64,000 bases of DNA. Source: Bidens hawaiensis. Lineage: Eukaryota > Streptophyta > Magnoliopsida > Asterales > Asteraceae. The notes under the pieces were generated by a model that was not told the DNA's origin, did no database searches, and was given only the letters and a program-made list of their open reading frames with translations. Position 1 is the first letter of the stretch, and each line of letters starts with the position of its first letter. The stretch spans positions 1,364,001 through 1,428,000 of the forward strand of contig JAIQDT010000295.1 in the NCBI GenBank assembly GCA_021521415.1, written 5' to 3'. This document shows, in pieces, positions 21,883 to 33,972 of the stretch. The position numbers and the translations under genes were made by a program.

Positions 21883-24518
21883 TATTTTTAGAGTTTATAA
21901 TTTAAAAGTGATTATTTGAACACACGAGGTTGTTATAAATACACTTGTTGTATATATATAAATAAATAAAAAGATTTAGGAAAAAACGAAGCTTGCATGC
22001 GTAGGGAGGGGTTTTAGGCTTCGTACGCTGAACGGTTTGGAAACTTAGTAGTAAGTGAGAGTGTTTAGTTCGCTTGGGTAGTTGAGTTTTCTTGAGTTGA
22101 ATCGATGGGGTTTGTTGAGTTTAGGTCTTTCGAGTGGGTTAGGCTGGGATGATTTATGTGAGTAGTGGTTGGGCTAATAGGAGAGGTTTGGCTTATTTGA
22201 GCTCGGGTTAAGTTGATGGGTTGGATAATTTTGGTCTTGGCTAGTTTGGGTTGAGATTTGGTTTATACCTGTATTTTGTAAGGAGTGTTTGAGGTTGCTT
22301 CTTTTGATATCAAACCCTATGGTTGGATGAGAATGGTGTGGTGACATGGTTTGTGATTTGACATATCATGGATCGAAGGATTGAGTCATAGTTGGGTAAG
22401 CTTTGGTTTGTTTATGTCCAAGGCATTTGGTGAATGTGTTTGTCGTGTCTTTAAAGCATTTGAATGATAAGTTTGATAGGTTTTCGTGGCGTAAAAGTGT
22501 CGGTATTTAAGGCTTTTTGTCGGGTTAATGTTGTACATCCTGGATTTGCATGAGGCTTGAGTTGGTGAGGGTATACTTTTGGATTTTTAGGTTTCGTTCA
22601 TATTGAGGAAAGACATGAGTACGTGGGAAAGATTTTGTAGTGGAAAGGTGGTTGGTTTAAGACGGTAGGTTGAGTTGGAATACGGGTGTTTGGAAAACTT
22701 GGGGTTGCGCCTCGGGAAATTTTGACCAATAATAAGTATTAACTTTGGAAATATCATAAGAAACTATAATCATGAGGTTTGCTAAATTTGAAGTTTATTG
22801 TAAAATAAAAGTAGATTCTCATGAGGATGAGGAAGCAAAATAAAATTTTCTTATAATGATTATTATTATTATTATTATTATTTTGCTTATGAGGAATTTA
22901 AAATACGTAAATTGAATTTGTTATGAGGTATCAAACATTGAATGATGAGTGTCGTTTTGGGAATAAAAAGTTGCGAATTTTTTTTTACCAAGTTCATTAT
23001 TTAATATCGTGTAATGAAGAATATCATGGTAAGTTAAAATGACCGGCATTGTAAATCGAGAAATCACGAGTAAACGATTTGTTTTAACTAAAATTTATAT
23101 GAAGTTTTGCATAAGAATTTCAAGAAAATTACAAGTTATAAGTTTGTGAATTTCTTGAAAAATCAAGGCGAAACTACCATAAGAAATCAAAACGAGAAAA
23201 AAAATCGTAAGATGCAAATTTTATTCGTGAAAATTTATAACGAACCAAAGATTGCATGATGAATGTTGTTATGAATGTAAATTTGGGTAACGAAAATTCT
23301 ACCATATATAATATATAATATAGTGTAATTAAAATGTCCTGAGAAAAATTTAAATAATCGATATTGTGAAATGATAGTTCCAAGATGAACGGGATCGTTA
23401 TAAAAATAAAGATTTTTATGGAAATTTGTATGAAAACTTTAAGGAAAGTTAAAATCCATATAACGGGAGTTTACTTGAGAATTTAAGGTAAAATTCATCA
23501 TAAAACCCTTTTTTTTGTTAATATAATAAAATTCATATAATAAGATTTTTATTTGTAGATAGTCTTAATGAAAATATATGGCATATTAAAAATCATTATG
23601 AATAGATCAAACTATATATACATATATTTATTATATATATATAGCTTATATCGAAGAGATTTCTAATGAACAAAATTTGCAATAAAAATCCTTGTGAAAT
23701 CAAAATGAGAAAGTTTGTGTAAAACTTTACCATATAAAATCGAGATATAAAAGAATTATTAACAAATAGAAAAAAATAAAAAAAATAACATTTATAAATG
23801 AAGACCCGTGATAAGAATTTATAACAAAATAAAGGAAAAATAGTTGAAATTCTAGAACCGTAATAATAGTGTTTTAAGATTTAAGGGTGGAAAAATCGTG
23901 CATGAACCACCATGACTTGAATTTCCGACACTAAAACCTTTTTACAAAAATACTTTGTTGGAGTCTAAACATGCGCACGTACCACCGCGTCTTTTTCATG
24001 TTTTTGACTCAAATAACGATTGTAACAATAATAAATCGAGGTACAACGTCATGTCAAAACACTAGTCCACGTACCACCGTGATTCTATTGTTTTAACACC
24101 AAAAAAATTAGGATGGCGACCGGAACGCTCGCATTCGACAACTTAAAGTGGTCATCTCATATGAGACAATCTTTAAGGAGATTTGAAACAACGGGATCCA
24201 AATTAATCTCGTGATCCATAAAACACAATAAAAACTAATGTTTTCGTGGTAAGGTAATGATACCATAGATTATTATGAAAATGCATGTATGAGTATATAT
24301 AAAATTTATCAAAATGAAGGTAAGGATACCTTAGTATGTTTCGAGTATTTGTGTATGTATATATGATTTGATGAAATAAATAAGTATATAAATAAACAAG
24401 TGTATTGAACAATCAAGTAGGGTAAACACGTATATGCAACACGTATAAGGACCCTAAAGTAAAGACTATACTAGGTCGTTACGTCTAACCACCTATCCTA
24501 TAGTCTTGTGGCTCTATC
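19975..24518 (-). other. internal region of gypsy-2, no gene recognised
   Basis: About 4.5 kb, AT-rich. Left edge (sense 3' end): complement of 19975-20008 gives TTTCGGGACGAAATTTC then AAAGGTTGGGG, a gypsy-type polypurine tract. Right edge: 24500-24518, complement GATAGAGCCACAAG, is a degenerate Met-type primer site. No gag, protease, RT or integrase motif is visible in either strand, and the longest frames are short and AT-biased. Small direct repeats occur, such as GAATACGGCCACTATTG (about 20926 and 20991) and CACGTACCACCG (about 23975 and 24070), as does an (ATT)n run near 22860. Confidence 0.6.
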
Positions 24519-25287
24519 TGTCACACCCCGACCAAAGGCGGCGGAACATGCCGGGGTGCAACCGATTTCCCAAAAACACAAGACACTATTTAAAGTGACA
24601 ATATTTATTCAACTCATTTTATTTCATAATCAATAATCAACACATCTCGTTCACACAAACAAATTGAATACAAGTAGCAATTATATTGTTCGTGTTAATA
24701 ATATCCTAATAGTCTTGGTAACGTTTTTCGTCAAGTCTTCGAGTCAACAAAAGTCAAACCTGTAACGTAATGTATACAATCACGTTTGTGGGTTTAAGAT
24801 TCAAGTAAATAAATCATTTAGTTTGATAAGTATGAAATGTCACCCCAAAACGAAAGATGGAAAACGGGGTATGAAAGTACTCACCTCGATTGACGAATCA
24901 AGAACTAATAAATGATCGAAATATAGAAAGCTTGCAAACGTAACGCACGAATCCGACTTGAAAGCTAATTGAAAATGAATAAATAATATATTAATGAACT
25001 TGGACTTTAGTTGAAACTACATTTAAAACATTGAACGAGAAGGTTCAGTTGTTAGTCAGGTTACCGGCTAATTTGTTAACGACTAGGGACTCATCCTTAA
25101 TTGATAATTTAAAATGAAATAATTTTATTTTCTTGGGCTTTTAAATAGTTAAACCAATATTAAAAGAAGCAAAATGGGTTAAAATAAAGAGTTCAATTTT
25201 ATAAAAAAAAAGAATTGATAATAAGGCTTATAATAATATTATTAATCATAATGATAGTAATGATAATAATAAATCTAAAAAAATATG

Positions 25288-25337
<50 letters not shown>

Positions 25338-25452
25338 ATAATGATGCTAATAATAATAACAATAATTATTATTAATAATACTAATATACTATCATACTAG
25401 TAATAATAGTTAAAAAAGAATAAAAGTCTTAGTATTAATTAAAGCGTTGTTG

Positions 25453-25483
<31 letters not shown>

Positions 25484-25713
25484 TTGATATTAATAATGAT
25501 ACTATATTCTATGTTGGTTCAATTTCTAAACGAGTTCACAAAATAAATATAATAATATTATTGCTAATAATTAATGATAAAAATATGATTTTAACAAATA
25601 ATAATATGATCTTTATTAATAATAATAACAAATTTAATATTTATAATAATAATGATAATAATAATTAATAATGAATACATATAATAGTATGTTAAACATA
25701 ATAATACTAATAA

Positions 25714-25883
25714 CGATGTGGTCTAAAATATACATATTATTATATTAATATGTCCTACACTTTGATTTTTATAATAAATAATAATATGATCTTTATTAAT
25801 AATAATAACAACTTTAATATTTATAATAATAATATTAATAATGAATACATATAATAGTATGTTAAACATAATAATACTAATAA
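25714..25883. repeat. 170-bp tandem duplication across an insertion joint
   Basis: Unit 25714-25883 starts with the first 50 bp of the Tat/Athila-like LTR (CGATGTGGTCTAAAATATAC) and then repeats the gypsy-2 LTR flank (AATATGATCTTTATTAATAA to AATACTAATAA). The next unit starts at 25884 with the full LTR. The duplication therefore arose after the element had inserted. Confidence 0.75.
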
Positions 25884-27645
25884 CGATGTGGTCTAAAATA
25901 TACATATTATTATATTAATATTTCCTACACTTTTGAGTACTTTTGGGCCAAACTTTTATTGAATATTATTCTTGATTGGTTCATAAGTGAAGTTTAAAAG
26001 TTTTAAAAGACGATGAGCTAAATGAATAACTCAAATTGCTACTAATCGTTTCGTTTGCTTATTCATATTTGGTCTTTGTTTAATTTTACACTCTTATTAT
26101 GTTTTATTTGTTTCTTCATATAATAAGTGAGTTTAATGTGTAATAAATTAAAGTATGATTTAATTGTGTAAGATGTTAAATGTGGTCTGTGGATTTTTGC
26201 AACAAATATATGATCAGAATTAAAATGGATGTTAACGAATTGTGACCTGGAGCTAGCAACAAGATATAAAGTCAAATCTAAATGTTTTTTTTATTAACCT
26301 CTCACCAGGCCTAAATATACATATTTCGTTGGGCTAATAACACTTGGTAATGGGTTGGGCCACTAAAACGTGCAGAATAAGCTAAAGAGGGGGAGGGCAG
26401 ATGCCAAATTAAAGGAGGCAGCCAAGTAGGAGACGTCAATCAGTGTGGGGGGTGGGGGGGGGGGGGGCACCCTTTGAGGTTGAGTTCGGAACAGAGGTAG
26501 AAAGAAAACAGAAGCTCACAAGTAGGCATCTCAATTATTATTTTTTTCTCTTCTTTCAATGAACCAAAATATATATTATATCTTTGTTTCGTTGATTGTT
26601 ATGGTTGGCTAAAATTGTTAAACTGTTTGGGTTTGGATGAATACTTTGTAGACTCGTATTATTTTTGGTTTTGGATTATTTATTGATTGGTTCATGTTTT
26701 GGTAAAGTTTTTATTTTATTTGGTTGTGATGCATATGCGTATTTGGTATTTATTATCAATTTATTGTTCCATATGCATCTTTGTGAATGTCTTTCATGTA
26801 TAGATGCGTATTAGGTTACTTACTGTGTGTTTGTAACTAGTTTATGGTTTATTGTTAACGTATTCCATAGTAGCGATAATTGAGAGTTAAGAGATACCTT
26901 ATATTCTGTCACTTGAGAGACCGAGAGGTAATTAAATGTCGCATGTTTTGGTCTTTTGCGGGTTTGGGTAGTGATTGCACGGGAGTGAGTTACCCTAGAT
27001 TCCATTAGATTCTTTACAGATCCGAATTATAACCGAATTTAATAAGAATACCCCTTTATGCCTTAGGGTGTTTTGTGATTAGAGAGACCAGGAGGTGAAT
27101 TAATCTTTGGGTACCTTAGCATAGTTAGGTAAGGAGAGACCGGGAGGTGATCCGAACCATTAAACCGTTGAGCTTACATGATATTTAGGGTTCTTAGATA
27201 TTGTCGGTGAGACCGGGAGGTGATCTAGCATACTTTAGTTATTCCTTAAGTTTCATATTTTTAGAATACGGTACCAAACATAAATTTAATTACGAGAGTT
27301 TACGAGTTGACTAGTAGGATTCCTTACCTAGGTAGTTGTTTCCCCTATTTGAGTTATAAACCGATTTGTTCGTGTCAGTTTTAGTTTAAGTATTATTTAT
27401 TTTATATTTAATAACTAAAAACACAAAAATCAATAAAATTAATTTATTTAAGTTATTAGTCAAAGTCTAGTTTAGGTGTCGCTAGTGTCCTTTGGGTTCG
27501 ATATCCGGACTTCATTAGGCTTTACAACGGTTGATAGGTACACTTGCCTGTCTAGTGGTATAACATTAGGATAGTCTAGATTTATAAATTTAAAACTAGA
27601 GTGTCTACGTTAGGTTAGATTTTTAATAGACCGTTTTGCACATCA
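25884..27645 (+). repeat. 5' LTR of the Tat/Athila-like element
   Basis: 1762 bp. Includes four copies of a GAGACCGGGAGGTGAT-like word between about 26915 and 27225 and a G-run (26446-26467) that is shorter in the 3' copy. No gene seen; the minus-strand frame at 26063-26275 also occurs in the 3' LTR (45321-45533) with similar length and is probably chance. Confidence 0.85.
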
Positions 27646-27647
27646 AG

Positions 27648-27668
27648 TTTTTGGCACCGTTGACGGGG
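27648..27668 (+). other. primer binding site, Athila/Ogre type
   Basis: TTTTTGGCACCGTTGACGGG begins two bases after the LTR end CACATCA. It differs by two bases from the common plant form with GGCGCCGTTGCC. Confidence 0.8.
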
Positions 27669-27834
27669 ATACTTAGGCGATAGCGAAACTAGCTTTGTTT
27701 GAACTTAATTGATTAATTCGTCCTTTTGTGTCTCGAGTTGTGGTGTGTCTTGTGAGTTCGTGACTTAGATTTAACGCGTCTAGTCGTCTTTAGGATAATT
27801 TATTTCGTGTTTTATTTTATCGAGTCTAGTTATT

Positions 27835-28790
27835 ATGTTTAATAGATCGAGTCAGTTTAGGAGTATTTTATATCGAAGATGTTGGAAAGAGATGATGTTA
27901 GAAAGAGCCGAACAAGAGGAACGTGAAAGATTCCAAAAGATTAAGGAATTGTAAGTCAGGCTTGATAAGTTGATCGAAGAGAAAGACTCCGTAAGATAGA
28001 GGAACTCGAAGCTAGGTTAGACGAGATAAATGCTAGAATTCAAAATGAAAGTTTTTCTTACAAGGAGCAGGAAGCCATCTATGAAACTGATGATGACTTC
28101 TGGAATAATGATGATGAGGGCGTGATAGAAGATATGGAGTTGGAGCTACCTGAGTACATGAATTCTAGTGAAGATGTCGTTGTGGAGCCACTTGTCCAGA
28201 TGGAAGATGGCGAAGAGGAGGAGCATGCACCATCTTGGGAGGATGAGTTTGGAGATGAGTTAGTGGGTTTACCAGCTTTTGAAGAACATGAAGAATTTGA
28301 CCCTGTTGGCGATCTTATTTATTTAGAAACACTAATCATGGGGAAGCCAACAATGGAGATCATAATGTCACCAGAAGTAGAAAAAGAAAAGGAGGTGGTA
28401 ACAAAGGATGAGAAGTCATTAGATTTAGTTGAGTCGTTACATCATATGATGGTTAGCAGGTATGTGAATGAGCTAGATAGTGGATCGCCACCGAAATCGG
28501 CAAAGCCACAGAAGAGGGTGCGAAAGTGCTTGGATCAACACATGTTGAGGGTTCAAAAATGGTACATTAAGAGTTATAAGACAACATTGAAATGTAAGAA
28601 TAACCATTTTCCTCATTATATGTCACGTATTAGGTCTGGTCCGGGTAAGTTTAAGTATTGGTGGTCCGACCCGTTTGAATGTTTTAAAATGCTTTTAAGT
28701 TTCACTGTGTGCTATTTGTTAAAATATGTTGGACGGGTGGAACTAAACGGGTTAGACCGGTGTTGGATAAAAGAAAAGCCTCTTGATTGA
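27835..28790 (+). pseudogene. gag-like remnant of the Tat/Athila-like element
   Basis: ATG at 27835 opens a short basic and Glu-rich coiled segment (to a stop near 27950). A different frame is open at 28122-28790 (222 codons): very acidic first half (LPEYMNSSEDVVVEPL, EDGEEEEHAPSWEDEFGD), then a basic stretch (KPQKRVRKCLDQHM) and an aromatic C-terminus (KFKYWWSDPFECFK). No zinc knuckle, protease or polymerase motif is visible. It is the only sizeable ORF of the element and starts 190 bp after the primer site, so a gag-derived or replaced leader protein is likely; the exact identity is not recognised. Confidence 0.5.
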
Positions 28791-30360
28791 GATTTCAGGA
28801 GCGAGTCTGGCAGAAGACTCTTCTGTAAACTTAGCGCTTCCCGGAAGGCAACACGGGCGTATGTTTTTGTTTTTACTTTAATTTTTATTTTATTTTTATT
28901 TTTGGGGTTTCTTGCTTGCTTTCGTTTGCTGGCCGCGTGTATTCTTTTTTTTTTTCTTTCAGGTTGCTCCAGGATTGCTTGTGGAAGGTTGATGATACAT
29001 GATTTGATTCAAGTGTGGGGAGGCTATTTGCTTATTGATTACCGCTTTCGTTCGTAAGTGACAGCTTGGTAGAGAGCACTGGAGTGTGAGGCTTTCGTTC
29101 GAATTAGAAGGCGTGGGACACGACTCGCGAGGCAATATCGTCATATTTACCAGGGGAGTCTGTTCCACTTTACTTATATTTGAATGTGCTTTAATTTTTG
29201 TCTTTTTCCTGTCTCATTGAGGACAATGTGACATTTAAGTGTGGGGATGGGAAACTAACATTTTTATATTAAAAAAAATCAAAAATTTTTAAAAATAATA
29301 ATAATAATAATAAAAAAGTTTTAAAAAATATTAAAAAAAAAATTGTCCAGAATATTTACTGAAATTTTTTGCAAATAATGGAAAATGATAGAAATATTTG
29401 AGATTGGTTTTTAAAACTATTATTATATATGAGATTAAATAAAAGATAACGCACTAAGCTTGGGATGTGTCAGTAGGCCCAACTAGCTTTGATAGTCCTC
29501 TTTAGCAGATATCTTATATATAATAATTTGAAAAATGGTGAAACCGAATTTCGATGCTTAGGGAGGATTACCATAATCTAAAAACTTTGAGATGGTAAGA
29601 CTTAGATGCACTCAAACTAGCACACCACCACATGTCCATCTTTATACGAGCTTAGACATAGTTATATACTTCAGGGTGATATAAAAAAAATGAAAAAACA
29701 AGAAAAAAAAGAAAAGAAAAAAAAAGTATGTTATGAAAGTTATCTGTATTCCAAAAGTTGGTTCGAAAAGCAAATGACCATGAGAAAGTTATGTAATGCA
29801 AAGTGCCAAAGAAGCATTCTCAAAAATAGAAAAAGAGGCCAAAGATGCACATACTAGACGTGACTTAGAGTTTACGTGTTAGCTAGGGGATAGTGACTCT
29901 GAGGATACACTATTGGGGCTCGAAGGTTTTTAGTCAATAAATATTTTTTATTAGGGATATATAGGACAAAGTCCAATAATATTTAGGGTATGCTCGTACG
30001 GCCTCCACAGGACCATTCATCCATCAAATTTCACCGAGTGCATCTACTTAGTACCATCAACGAGTCCTTAGCTTATGGTGATTTTTCAAACCATTCTGTT
30101 TTGACTCTAGTTTTTCTAGCTCTCTTTGTCTGAGATGGGATAGGTGTAGCCGTGTTTTTTTTAACTTAAAATGCTAAATGCAATTGGGGGCTTGATAGAC
30201 TAGTGGCTGGGTTTAAGTGAACAACAATATCGACAATCGCGGTTTTTGCGTTTATCAGTGCTTAAAATATAACCTATTTGTTTTCAAGATCAATTTCGAA
30301 TTCCGATTCCATTGCAAAATACTTTTTTAGGGACAAAAAATGTTTAAGTGTGGGGATATT
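28791..30360 (+). other. non-coding 3' internal region and polypurine tract
   Basis: A-rich sequence without genes. AAGTGTGGGGATGGG at about 29238 and AAGTGTGGGGATATT at 30345-30360 are two G-rich tracts; the second abuts the 3' LTR and is the likely polypurine tract. Confidence 0.65.
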
Positions 30361-30391
30361 TGATGTGGTCTAAAATATACATATTATTATA

Positions 30392-30893
30392 TGTTGGATC
30401 CCGGATTAACAGTCGATAATAATAAACAGATCTCAGATCTGTAGATTATCCAATTACCACTATTAAAGATCTAGCTCATAATTAACCTTGATTTAATGTT
30501 ATGTATGTGTATATATTATCATAAATGTTAAGATAAAGCTTAAGAGAGAGCAATTACTCAAAATTCCTTTTGAAAAATTTTCTCCAAAAACCTTCATTAA
30601 AGTGAACAGTAGTTCACTATATATAGAAGGCGACCTGGTTCGCTAACATCCCCTAGCGAACCAGCTTCCCCCTCGTTACATAATTTAACGTAGCGAACCA
30701 CCACCTGATTCGTTAACATCCCCTAACGAATCAGGAGGGAATACATTATAATGTCTTAGTTCGCTAACATCCCTAGCGAACTAGACTTAACTTTAACGAA
30801 CTAGTTAAAAATAAACATTAAATATTACATTAATTATCAAATAAACATTAACGATAAATACAAAGACTCCAGACGCAAAACCGTGCACTAACA
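30392..30893 (-). repeat. 3' LTR of copia-2
   Basis: 502 bp, bounded by the TTATA duplication and a polypurine tract (complement of 30894-30912, CGAGGGGGTGTC). Holds three intact hairpins and a TATA box. Confidence 0.9.
30617..30783 (-). promoter_or_regulatory. TATA box with three upstream hairpins sharing one loop
   Basis: Sense is minus. TATA (CTATATATAG) is at 30617-30626. Eight bases upstream begins hairpin 30635-30664, arms CTGGTTCGCTA/TAGCGAACCAG; then 30705-30734, arms CTGATTCGTTA/TAACGAATCAG; then 30757-30783, arms TAGTTCGCTA/TAGCGAACTA. The plus-strand loop is ACATCCCC, ACATCCCC and ACATCCC. The 5' LTR copy (44910-45060) keeps the second and has point changes in the first and third. 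Confidence 0.8.
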
Positions 30894-30927
30894 GACACCC
30901 CCTCGTCTTGAGCTCTTTGTCTTTAAC

Positions 30928-33900
30928 TTATTTGAAGCACTTGGACTGCCAGTCTCTGCAACTATGAATTCCATGTTCGTGACACACACGAACGACTAGT
31001 TGGAATTGCATAGCCAGGTCGTAATCTTCTTGGTGTTCAAACAAAATCTGCTTCCTGTATAGCACGTCGTTGTCTGTCTCTGATAAATTAACCAACCACA
31101 TCGGGTCGATTTTCTTAATGAGCTCGGTCTGCAGTCCTCGACCACGAACAATAACGGCCTCGCCAGTACGATTGTCATCGTACCAATGGTTGAAAGACAG
31201 ATAAATATCTTGAGGCATTTTCTTCACAGGAACCTTTTTCATTGTCTTTGGCTGCTTCACTTTCAAGACAAGTTTCTTCCAGCCGGTCCTTGGATCAATC
31301 TCGTCAATGCGCTTACGTCTTGGAACCTGGGGCTTGAAGAATTTGAAGCCATGGTTGACTTCGAACAGTAAGTGTTGATGAAACCACTCAGCCGTTCGGT
31401 GACTCCCACGATTGATAAATGGACGTCTCGCAAGGGTACGTACATTCCAACGCGGTAGAGTTAAAACATCCATTATCCTCTCATAATACTGGACACCCTT
31501 TTCCCACTTGACTATACATATTTTAAGGTCTGAATCATAGAGCCAGGAGACAATATCACCATGTACCTTAGAAACAGTCTTGAAGATAGTCACCTGATTC
31601 GCCTCAATACAAGCAGCAACGATATCTTTTCTTTCTTGATCTACATACCGATAATCACTGATAATCTTACCCACTTTCTGACGTTTGAACCATCTTTCTA
31701 TGTCATCATCAGTCACTTCTTTGAGTGAAGGAACTGTTCGCTGCACAACCTTTTCTAGTTCATCCTCAGTCTCTTTAATTACATCTTCGTGAAATACCGG
31801 AGCACCTTGATCAACGTTTGCGTGTTGATACAAGTCCGGGTACTCTTCAGCTGTCACATCCTCCATCTCAATCTCCTCGTTCTCATAAATAAAATCCGTA
31901 TCCATAAATAACGGATCAACTTCCATTTCTTCTTCATTGATCACTTCGAAATTGGGATCAGTCTCTAAAGCAGTCAACTGATCGTCATTCAGCCCAAGCA
32001 GAATCGAAATCTGCTCCCGTGTCAAAGATCTAACAATAAACTCACTGACCTCTATCTCATCTCTGTTCACCACACTTCTAACCACCCCCGATCCATCCAT
32101 AAATATCATCGTGTTAGCCTCAATCATTTCTATTGGCTTGGCAGCTGTTGGATCTTGATAGGTAATTATCTGCTTGTTCGAATCATCAGCGCCACTAAAA
32201 CCAGCACCAGAGGATGAACCATGTGATTGTTTAGGCTCACCTCCTGCATCAGATTCGTCATGATCATCATCGTCATTTTTAATTTTCTTGAGGGCATCAT
32301 CTTTACAAGTTAATTGTAAAATCAACTCTTCTTGTTCCTTTAATTTCACCCCCTGAGACTCAACAATCGTACGTAACGACTTAGTCTCCTTCTGACAGAA
32401 AGAAATATAACTCATCATTCGACGTTGATTCTCCATGAGTCTTTCTTGAGTTTGACGGTCAGCTGCCGTTTAATTTTCATATAGATGTAGCAGATTTAGC
32501 AGCATTTCAGTTTGACGACCTGGTGGCAAATTGTATACAGATGGATGAACTGGTTGAACAGGTCCTTGAGGTCGAGTAATCCTCACAAAAGAGACATCAC
32601 TAGGCGGAGGTGGAGGAAGAGTAGTTGTTGGCAGAGGAGGAGGTCTCATTGATGTGGTGGAAGATACTGTAGACAACACAGCAGGAGGCCTCGGTAACTC
32701 GGTCAACGCCATTTGAGGGATTAGACCGAGCCTCTCATGTGACACCATCGTCGTCGTCAAGGTAAGCATCGGAGTGCTAGTAGTTAGCGACACCGCCGAG
32801 CTTTGAGTAGTTGATTGACGTGGTGGTGGAGTTCCAATAATTACCCCAGCCCCAGCAGACACACGGGGCTTCTTTGATGGTTCACCAGTAGCTACAGCTT
32901 TCCCCTTTCGTTTTCTTTCTAGCTGAGCTTTCATGGTGGCAGCTAGAGCAGCATCGACTGCATCTTGTTGTTCTTTAAGAGCTCGTTCACCAGCTCCACC
33001 ATCACCATCATCATTGTCACTATCATCATCTCCACCATCATTGTTCCCACCTTCTCCCCCTTCACGCTCGGAATCCGAATCATCATGGATCCAGCGCTCA
33101 TTAGGAGGACATACGTAATCCGGATTGATTATATGACCAATCATCCGTTTATCCCGTGGCTTGTCTTTTCTATAGATTAACATACGATGCACCGTTTTAG
33201 CTTTCATATGTTCCATATCAAGAACATCGTTCACCAACGATCGATCAATCACCAAATTCGGTATCAAATCCTGAATAATTAGCTGTAAAAAGCGAGGATA
33301 CATCAAGAACTTCTTTGATGGTAGAGTTTGCTGAACTTGCTCTTTCAGATGATCAAAGATGAGTTCTGAATAGTTGAAGGGCTTATTCAGGATTAGAGAA
33401 ACAAATGCCGATTGCAAACTTAGTCTACACTCATCAAAACCACCGCGACGTCCACTCATACAATGAAGTAAAACATGCAGCAGATACTTGTATGGTGGAC
33501 ACAACCCATTCTTGTTCAACATAGACTTACGAATATCACCCCCATAATTCAAGCGTGTGAATAAACCCCTAACCAATGTCCTGTCAAATTTACTCGGGTT
33601 ATCATCATTATCATCAAATTGAAGTACCCGACGAATGACCTCAACATCAATCGTAATAGGGATTTGATTAATTGTAGCTCGAACCCAATTATTTCCCTGA
33701 ACAAATTCCGCCGTGTTCCAAAACTGCCTGATTATACTAAGATACACTTTAGGTTTAGCAGTAATTGCATAGCGTATCTTTGAACGGTGTAAGAAAGTCA
33801 ACATAGCTCCAAACGTTCTCAAATCAGCCACATCTTGATCAACATAAGCACAAATGTTGTGCTTCTTATCGAATGGCAAGAAGATCATTTCAGCTTGTTG

Positions 33901-33972
33901 AACTTGTTGTTGTGGTTGTCCTTGTGGAGGTTGTTCCTGTGGTGGTTGATTTTGTTGTTCTTGATAAGCCAT
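30928..33972 (-). pseudogene. accessory ORF downstream of copia pol (copy 2), one in-frame stop
   Basis: About 1014 codons from ATG at 33972 to a stop at 30928, broken only by a TAA at 32470-32472. The Gln-rich start (QQNQPPQEQPPQGQPQQQ) leads to an N-terminal domain of about 270 residues with IRQFWNTAEF, LLHVLLHCMSGR, FLMYPRFLQ and INPDYV; then an acidic/Ser-rich linker with a basic KRKGKAVATGEPSKKPR patch that could be a nuclear signal; a Thr/Pro-rich stretch; a coiled coil around codons 515-555; acidic sequence; and a C-terminal domain with GVQYYERIM, MPQDIY and DPMWLVNLSETD. N- and C-domains match copia-1. No membrane segment seen. It ends 35 bp from the LTR. Function unknown; it may act in trans on element or host DNA/RNA. 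Confidence 0.75.

Noticed and set aside
25215..25905. Ile/Asn-rich frames
   Set aside because: They are translations of AAT/ATA repeats.
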